Positions 16,801-21,226 of a stretch of 21,226 nt of DNA are shown here, piece by piece; position 1 is the first letter of the stretch; the number at the start of each line of letters is the position of its first letter. A program made the translations under genes and the position numbers. The notes below the pieces were generated by a model, which saw only the letters and a list, made by a program, of their open reading frames with translations, had not been told where the DNA came from and did no database searches. The stretch covers positions 1-21,226 of the forward strand of contig JBAXLO010000062.1 in assembly GCA_037134755.1 (NCBI GenBank), in the 5' to 3' direction. The stretch comes from JBAXLO01 sp037134755 (lineage in GTDB: Bacteria; Bacteroidota; Bacteroidia; Bacteroidales; JACABE01).

Positions 16801-17241
16801 AATAGGTATTTCGGAGAAGTCTATTTCCATTACAGTAGGTTCTTTTTGTAAGTCGGTAGGCAAATCATTCTTAGATTTATCTACAGCATCCTTCACCTTT
16901 TGTTTAGCAAACTGAACATCCACATCCGTATTAAACTCAACAACTATCATAGAGAAATCCTGAATAGAGTTAGAGGTAACTTTCTTAACTCCATTAATAG
17001 ATTTAATATTCTTCTCGATAGGACGAGTAATCAGATTCTCCATATCAGCCGGAGACGTTCCGGGATAGATGGTGTTTACCATCATAGTAGGGATAACCAG
17101 TTCGGGGAACTGTTCTTTTGGTATCGTATTATAATTTATAATACCAAAGATAGAGATGATAACCATAAGTACATATATACTTGTTTTGTTATCAATCGCC
17201 CAACTAGTACCGAAAAATTCTTTAAACTTAACTTTCTTCAT
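13807..17241 (-). CDS. RND efflux pump, inner membrane subunit
   Basis: A 1144-residue transporter of the resistance-nodulation-division superfamily, most like the HAE1 multidrug group (AcrB/MdtB relatives). TM1 lies near residues 21-37, a large periplasmic loop follows, and TM4 carries the proton-relay pair D407-D408 in G-I-V-V-D-D-A-I-V-V-I-E-N. The second half repeats this plan. It is about 100 residues longer than AcrB. Part of the excess is at about 512-567, between TM6 and TM7, where two further hydrophobic stretches (about 514-538 and 545-565) look like an added membrane hairpin. Another added segment near the C-terminus is rich in H and F (L-N-P-H-I-H-F-G-G-D). The pump exports substrates, driven by the proton gradient, through the fusion protein (24 nt upstream) and the TolC-like channel. 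The substrate cannot be read from sequence; heavy-metal (CusA) specificity is not suggested. Confidence 0.93.
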   Translation of the reverse strand: MKKVKFKEFFGTSWAIDNKTSIYVLMVIISIFGIINYNTIPKEQFPELVIPTMMVNTIYPGTSPADMENLITRPIEKNIKSINGVKKVTSNSIQDFSMIVVEFNTDVDVQFAKQKVKDAVDKSKNDLPTDLQKEPTVMEIDFSEIPIMYINMSGDYELDKLKKYADDLKDGIEGLKEITRVDIVGALDREIQVNLDMYKMQAASLSLSDIDRAIAAENLTISGGSIKMQGTERSIRVVGEFKEMETLRNIILKSGSGALVYLKDIAEIRDGFKERESYATLERKNVITLNIIKKSGENLLEASDKLKATMEKMKKDKLPSKLKLTITGDQSVFTRNTLFDLNNTIIIGFILVTIILMFFMGLTNALFVGLSVPLSMALAYIVMPEIGFTMNMLVMFAFIFALGIVVDDAIVVIENTHRVFNENKGILDIKLSAKYAAGEVFVPILSGTLTTLAPFFPLAFWPGIIGKFMYFIPVTLIITLFASLIVAYIFNPVFAVSFMKHHDDEEINFSKKKIFTIGGIFVGFGILIHIIALSTAYYVNGFFINLPFLANFAIFIGISFVGHQLWGRHVLLHFQHHFIPALMRRYESLLRYFVAKRRPYWILGGLVALFIFTMIIMSIAKPKAVLFPSNDPNYIYAYIKMPVGTDINVTDSITRMVEDRIYKVIGDSNKIVESVISNVAVGASDDRFNTTTSASHLGKVTVAFVETAKRNGEATMPYLDKMREVVKGISGAEITVEQNRNGPPTGKPINIEISGDNLDQLIATASNFKAFADSLKVEGIEQLKSDFDNNKPELIVNIDRERANHEGVSTGQIGMEIRYAIFGKESSKYREGEDQYPIQIRYEESQRKNIDKVMNLKITYRDMNSGQLRQIPLSSIAKINYQNTYGGIKRKNLKKVITISSNVLTEYNANEIVSKLKSKLPKFNKPEGVDIAFTGEQDDQKETGAFMGKAMLLAMFLVMFILITQFNSISKPIIIFSEVFFSIIGVLLGFIAFHMTFSLIMTGMGVVALAGIVVRNGILLVEFTDVLKERGLKTRNAIVQAGKTRITPVILTASATILGLIPLAVGLNIDFVSLFTTLNPHIHFGGDNVAFFGALAWTIIFGLSFATFLTLVFVPAMYLIAYTMKVRLKRRKSNKIYRELQKAK

Positions 17242-17265
17242 CTGTTAGATTATTTCCGGTTTAAC

Positions 17266-18381
17266 TTATAGTTTTATTATTTGTCCGTCTTCTAGATTCT
17301 GAAAGCCTGTAACAATTACTTTATCACCTGCTTTTAATCCGTCAACAACCTCAGCCAATCCATTATAGTTTTGACCACTTTTTACAACTCTTTTCTTTGC
17401 TACCACATCTTTACCATTAGATTCCTGAACATACACGTATTCTCCTTTGGTGTCTTTTTGAATAACACTTACAGGAAGCACAAAAGCATTAGCACTCTTA
17501 TAATCATTAATCTTAACAACAGCAATCATATTAGCTCTAAACTCCATTTTGCCCGGGCTTAATCTTGATTCTATCGTAAAGGTTCTATTGGTAGGATTAA
17601 TATATTTACTTGTAAAAGTAATATTAGATTCAATATCATTGTTAAAATCCGGGAAACGGATATATACTTTATCACCTTTTTTAACCCTTGGAGAATAAGC
17701 TTCGGCAACATCAGCAGTTACTTTAACAACACTGAAATTAACCAAACGGAAAGCTGGAAGAACTCCCGGAATAGCAACCTGACCAACTTTAACCAACACC
17801 TCTTCGATACTACCATTAATAGGTGCAGTTATTTTAGTCATATCCATTTGTTCGTTTAAAGTCTTCATCTTTTTTTCCAAAGCTTCTTTATTATTCTTTG
17901 CAGAAAGATATTGTACTTCCGAACCAATCTTTTTATCCCAAAGATTCTTCTGTTTATTGTACATTACAACTGCAAAGTTTAATTGTGTCTGAACTTCGTC
18001 AATTGACTGGCGTAATACCGCATCATCAATCTGTGCAAGTATTTGTCCGGCCTTAACGATGTCGCCTTCTTTTACAAAAACTTTAGTAATAGAACCTGAC
18101 ATTTTAGGAGCTACAGCTACATTGTCTTCTCCATCAATCTTGCCTTGTACTTCTATAAAGTGATTAAATTCTTGCGCTTTAACTTCGGCAACTCCAACAA
18201 TAGCTATCTTTTGAGTAGTACTATCAGTCCCTTCTTTTGCAATTTCTTCTTGCAATTTAGTTATTTGTTCGGTTAGTTTATCACGTTGAGTTTTTAACTT
18301 CTCAAGTTGAGCTTTTTTGTCACCACTTTTGCAGGCAACTATCGTAAATAAAATACTTATTATGATTATTAGCTTTTTCAT
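17266..18381 (-). CDS. RND membrane-fusion lipoprotein (HlyD/AcrA family)
   Basis: A 371-residue periplasmic adaptor. The N-terminus is a lipoprotein signal with lipobox I-V-A-C, placing the lipidated cysteine at C17. Right after it comes a short charged coiled coil (about 22-50), unusual so close to the anchor. The family core follows: a lipoyl half (V-F-V-K-E-G-D-I-V-K-A-G-Q), an alpha-helical hairpin (about 125-180), the second lipoyl half (I-T-A-P-I-N-G-S-I-E-E-V), a beta-barrel, and a membrane-proximal end. It bridges the RND pump and the outer membrane channel. The gaps are 23 nt after the TolC-like gene and 24 nt before the pump gene. Confidence 0.93.
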   Translation of the reverse strand: MKKLIIIISILFTIVACKSGDKKAQLEKLKTQRDKLTEQITKLQEEIAKEGTDSTTQKIAIVGVAEVKAQEFNHFIEVQGKIDGEDNVAVAPKMSGSITKVFVKEGDIVKAGQILAQIDDAVLRQSIDEVQTQLNFAVVMYNKQKNLWDKKIGSEVQYLSAKNNKEALEKKMKTLNEQMDMTKITAPINGSIEEVLVKVGQVAIPGVLPAFRLVNFSVVKVTADVAEAYSPRVKKGDKVYIRFPDFNNDIESNITFTSKYINPTNRTFTIESRLSPGKMEFRANMIAVVKINDYKSANAFVLPVSVIQKDTKGEYVYVQESNGKDVVAKKRVVKSGQNYNGLAEVVDGLKAGDKVIVTGFQNLEDGQIIKL

Positions 18382-18404
18382 GCTGTGTATATTTTTATTG
18401 TTTG

Positions 18405-19811
18405 TTATTTTAATAATTTTTCGAGCTTAGTATATGATGTTGACATTTCCATTATTGCGGTATAATAATTAGTTTGTGCTTGCAGATATTGATTTTGTGC
18501 TTGCGCAAGTTCCAAACTTGTTATTAATCCCTCTTTATATTTAATTAATGATCTTGAATAAATTTTATAAGCCAAATCTCTTGCTTGTTTATTAGTTTGA
18601 TATTTATTCATAGATGTTATAAACGAAGAACGGGCATCCGAGAATTGTGTCTGCAAACCCATTGATAATTGCGATTTACCATTCCTAAGCTTTTCCAAAC
18701 CTAAATTAGCCTGGCTTACTCTTGCCAGTTTCTGTCCGCTACCGAAGATAGGAATGTTTACACTTAAACCTACTACATTAGGAGGTGTGAATGAAAACGA
18801 ATTAGTATTAAAGTTTTCCTGATGATTATAATATGCTGCAACGTCAGGGAGGAAAGTTGATTTCTGAAGTTTTACATTTAGTTCAGCCATCTTTTCCTGT
18901 ATTTCCAGCAAACGATAATCAACTTGTTTGTTTACATCCAGATTCTTTTGTACCAAAACCTCTGAATTTAATTGTCCTATTAACTGATCAGTATTATCTT
19001 TTAATTCGATAGGATTCTTCAGCTCCATCCCCATCTGAAACTTTAAAAGATTCATAGCAACTTCGCATTGCCTGTCAATCATTTCTTTTGTATTCTGAAT
19101 ATTTGTCAGCGTTAATTGCATCTGGTCAACATCTGTTTCTTCCATCAAACCTTCTTTTTGTATCTCTGAGATTTCTTTTAAGATATTTCCTGTAGTTTGA
19201 TAAATGCTATCGATTACATGTTTATTTTCCTGTGCTATCACACATATAAAATAAGCATTGGTAACCGACTCTATTAAATCATTTTCAGATTTGGTTATAC
19301 TGATTTCCGAGAAAGCTTTAAATGTTTTAGACGTTTGTAAACCTACTATATAAGAACCGCTAAACAATAGCTGGCTTACGGTAATATCTAGCGTAAGACC
19401 CCATTTCATATCAGCGTCACTAACTGTTGTTGTAGGCCCCGGGTCTGTAATATGACCTAAAGCCTGGTTAGTGGGATTGTTTTTACTTAATTGTTGGTCG
19501 GCATAATACATCCACAAACCCAAAGAATTCAAACTAGAGAATTCTTTAATTTTATCGGGTAATGCAAGCATGTACGAACCGGCTACTTTGCCATTAATTT
19601 GCGGTAATCCAAATGCAGTTGTTTCCCAAATCTTTTTCTTGGCCGATTCAAGATCGATGTTAGCGTTCTTGATTAGCGGACTGTTTTTGAGTGCGTAATC
19701 CTGCGCTTGTTTTAGTGAGAGCTGCGTTGTGCTGTTTTGCTGAGCATGCAAACCTTGGGTTAGCATCACAGCAAGTGACAGTGATAGTGTAAGCGATTTT
19801 ATTATATTCAT
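18405..19811 (-). CDS. TolC-family outer membrane efflux protein
   Basis: A 468-residue protein with a cleavable signal peptide (positively charged start, hydrophobic core about 6-18, H-A-Q near 23-25). The mature part shows the long amphipathic helices of the OEP family: L-S-L-K-Q-A-Q-D-Y-A-L-K-N-S-P at the start of the first repeat, a second repeat from about 290, and the common Y-K-E-G-L-I-T-S-L-E-L-A-Q-A-Q-N-Q-Y-L segment near the C-terminus. It would form the trimeric channel of the exporter. The gene starts 11 nt after tetR, so regulator and channel are probably made from one transcript. Confidence 0.93.
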   Translation of the reverse strand: MNIIKSLTLSLSLAVMLTQGLHAQQNSTTQLSLKQAQDYALKNSPLIKNANIDLESAKKKIWETTAFGLPQINGKVAGSYMLALPDKIKEFSSLNSLGLWMYYADQQLSKNNPTNQALGHITDPGPTTTVSDADMKWGLTLDITVSQLLFSGSYIVGLQTSKTFKAFSEISITKSENDLIESVTNAYFICVIAQENKHVIDSIYQTTGNILKEISEIQKEGLMEETDVDQMQLTLTNIQNTKEMIDRQCEVAMNLLKFQMGMELKNPIELKDNTDQLIGQLNSEVLVQKNLDVNKQVDYRLLEIQEKMAELNVKLQKSTFLPDVAAYYNHQENFNTNSFSFTPPNVVGLSVNIPIFGSGQKLARVSQANLGLEKLRNGKSQLSMGLQTQFSDARSSFITSMNKYQTNKQARDLAYKIYSRSLIKYKEGLITSLELAQAQNQYLQAQTNYYTAIMEMSTSYTKLEKLLK

Positions 19812-19822
19812 AAACTCATTGT

Positions 19823-20440
19823 TTATATTAAAACTTCGTTTTTAATCTTATTTTCATAATATTTAATTCCTTTAGCACTTGCTATTCCTCTTATATGGTA
19901 TGTAAATAGTTCTTTAAAGAATTTTTCTTTATCAAATGAACTACTATAAGCCTTACCTTCAAAAATGGCATCATCCATACGGGCTACATATATTGTTGAT
20001 ATTATTTCAGCATCCATATCATTACGATACAAGCCTTCGCTTACACCTTTTTCGATATTTGCTTTTATACTATCAAATATATGTCCACGCTGATCATCTA
20101 CCAATTCCTTCATCAGTTCAGGATAATACTTCCGTAGATCATACAACATAACCGGATTAATGTCCTTCATCATTTCAATTAAGTACTTACTAACATTAAG
20201 CAGTGTATCAATAGCATTTAATTTTTGGCTATTAACTTCGTCAAACTTTTCATCACGTTTACAGTTGTGTTGATTTAGTATTTTCTTTATTAATTCAGCT
20301 TTATCGCAGAAAAAACTATATAAAGTTTTTTTAGACACGCCCAATTGTTGAGCAATATCATCCATAGAAACGCTCTTAATACCGTATTTCTTAAATAAAT
20401 CACCGGCTTTTTCTAATATATAAATTTCACGTTCTTCCAT
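19823..20440 (-). CDS. TetR-family transcriptional regulator of the efflux operon
   Basis: A 205-residue regulator. The N-terminal helix-turn-helix is clear at about residues 24-45 (V-S-M-D-D-I-A-Q-Q-L-G-V-S-K-K-T-L-Y), followed by F-F-C-D-K-A-E-L-I, the usual TetR tail of that domain. The rest is a helical ligand-binding domain with little conservation, so the effector is unknown. As the first gene of the efflux operon it probably represses its own promoter and those of the pump genes, with release by an exported compound; this follows from the family and gene order, not from a proven operator. Confidence 0.92.
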   Translation of the reverse strand: MEEREIYILEKAGDLFKKYGIKSVSMDDIAQQLGVSKKTLYSFFCDKAELIKKILNQHNCKRDEKFDEVNSQKLNAIDTLLNVSKYLIEMMKDINPVMLYDLRKYYPELMKELVDDQRGHIFDSIKANIEKGVSEGLYRNDMDAEIISTIYVARMDDAIFEGKAYSSSFDKEKFFKELFTYHIRGIASAKGIKYYENKIKNEVLI

Positions 20441-20630
20441 GCTGCAAAATTACAGAAAATATTTTAAATAAAAACTATTTTCGTATTAAAAGTTTCCAAA
20501 GTGTTATGAGTTTATTCTGTTTCCTTCTTATTTCGGTGCAAAAGTAGGAGTTATGAATTATGTGTATTAGAAAAAATCGGTAAATAGCAGAAAATATTCG
20601 GCAAATGAATGTAAAAGATTTGGCGAATTA

Positions 20631-20670
20631 GTGATTTGGTGATTTATTGATTTAATGATTTAGTGATTTT
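20631..20670. repeat. Five 8-bp tandem repeats
   Basis: Five consecutive units of the form (G/T/A)TGATTT(G/A/T) fill 40 bp upstream of the tetR gene. Simple repeats like this are frequent between Bacteroidota genes. The remaining part of the gap (20441-20630) contains no ORF or clear fold, only AT-rich sequence where the tetR promoter should lie. Confidence 0.6.
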
Positions 20671-20715
20671 TTATAAAGAAGAAAAAAACCTGCCAAATTA
20701 ATGATGAGAGTGTTC

Positions 20716-21226
20716 AAACATGTTTCTATCCTATTTGAAATTTTAGGATCGTCCAGAAACATGTTGCTATCCTATTTGAAATTTTAGGATCGCCCAGAAA
20801 CATGTTTCTATCCCATTTGAGATTTTAGGATCGTCCGGAAACATGTTGCTATCCTATTTGAAATTTTAGGATCGTCCAGAAACATGTTGCTATCCCATTT
20901 GAAATTTTAGGATCGTCCGGAAACATGTTGCTATCCTATTTGAAATTTTAGGATCGTCCAGAAACATGTTGCTATCCCATTTGAAATTTTAGGATCGTCC
21001 GGAAACATGTTGCTATCCTATTTGAAATTTTAGGATCGTCCAGAAACATGTTGCTATCCCATTTGAAATTTTAGGATCGTCCGGAAACATGTTGCTATCC
21101 TATTTGAAATTGTAGGATCGTCCAGAAACTTGTTTCTATCCTATTTGAAATTTTAGGATCGTCCAGAAACATGTTTCTATCCCATTTGAGATTTTAGGAT
21201 CGCCCAGAAACTTGTTTCTATCCCAT
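20716..21226. repeat. Array of 41-bp tandem repeats, running off the window
   Basis: Twelve full units and a 19-bp start of a thirteenth, with unit starts every 41 bp from 20716 to 21208. Each unit starts with the near-palindrome AAACATGTTK, continues CTATCCYATTTGAAATTTT and ends AGGATCGTCCRG. ATCCTA and TAGGAT within a unit can form a 6-bp hairpin. Because 41 is not a multiple of three and units contain stop triplets on both strands, no frame stays open, so the array is non-coding. There are no variable spacers, so it is not CRISPR. Units 4-9 form three identical 82-bp dimers. The right end is beyond the window. Confidence 0.95.

Noticed and set aside
20455..20482. Inverted arms GAAAATA and TATTTTC upstream of tetR as a TetR operator
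   Set aside because: The arms are only 7 bp, A/T-rich and 14 nt apart; such pairs are expected by chance in this DNA.
20539..20546. TACTTTTG on the minus strand as the tetR promoter -7 box
   Set aside because: It fits TAnnTTTG and has a sensible distance to the gene, but no TTG occurs at the right spacing, so it is not called.
20716..21226. CRISPR array
   Set aside because: The 41-bp units follow each other directly with no unique spacers, and no cas genes are present.

Overview
The window looks like chromosomal DNA of a low-GC, probably anaerobic member of the Bacteroidota. The evidence is AT-rich sequence, promoter-like sites of the Bacteroidota type (TTG, about 19 nt, TAnnTTTG), no clear Shine-Dalgarno sites, short intergenic palindromes of a kind often seen in that phylum, and protein families (Nfn, rubrerythrin, HydB/HydC types) typical of anaerobes. 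No rRNA, tRNA, CRISPR array or transposase gene was seen. Apart from a small DUF2442 gene at the left edge, every gene lies on the minus strand, in two operons.

Left edge (1-540): a 145-bp element with inverted ends, a small DUF2442 gene and a convergent terminator.

Redox operon (12984 down to 548): eight genes with short gaps, read in the order NuoE/HydC-like, NuoF/HydB-like, a 1234-aa fusion ([2Fe-2S]-GltD-ferredoxin-formate dehydrogenase-like), a double zinc-ribbon protein, NfnA, an NfnB with its own zinc-ribbon module, a rubrerythrin-ferredoxin-formate dehydrogenase-like fusion, and a free-standing rubrerythrin. The first three resemble the Stn-type bifurcating transhydrogenase with an added FdhA-like tail. 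The next three resemble NfnAB with added zinc-ribbon modules. The last two bring diiron peroxidase-like domains. The two FdhA-like tails are paralogous, share the same junction sequence, and lack the catalytic Cys/Sec and the C-terminal cofactor-binding domain, so they look like electron-wiring modules, as in NuoG. My inference is that the operon encodes one or two linked flavin-based bifurcating complexes that balance NADH, NADPH and ferredoxin and may feed electrons to rubrerythrin centres that remove peroxide or oxygen. This is the best candidate for an undescribed system here. A promoter-like site before the zinc-ribbon gene suggests the second half can also be transcribed separately.

Intergenic 12985-13806: AT-rich, with a candidate promoter for the redox operon, several inverted repeats, four degenerate 21-bp tandem units, a 165-bp element with inverted ends, and a strong terminator for the operon to its right.

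Efflux operon (20440 down to 13807): TetR regulator, TolC-like outer membrane protein, lipoprotein membrane-fusion protein and RND pump, a complete tripartite exporter with its own regulator.

Right edge (20441-21226): no gene. It holds five 8-bp repeats and an array of 41-bp tandem repeats, twelve full copies plus a partial one, running off the window, with a dimeric higher-order pattern.
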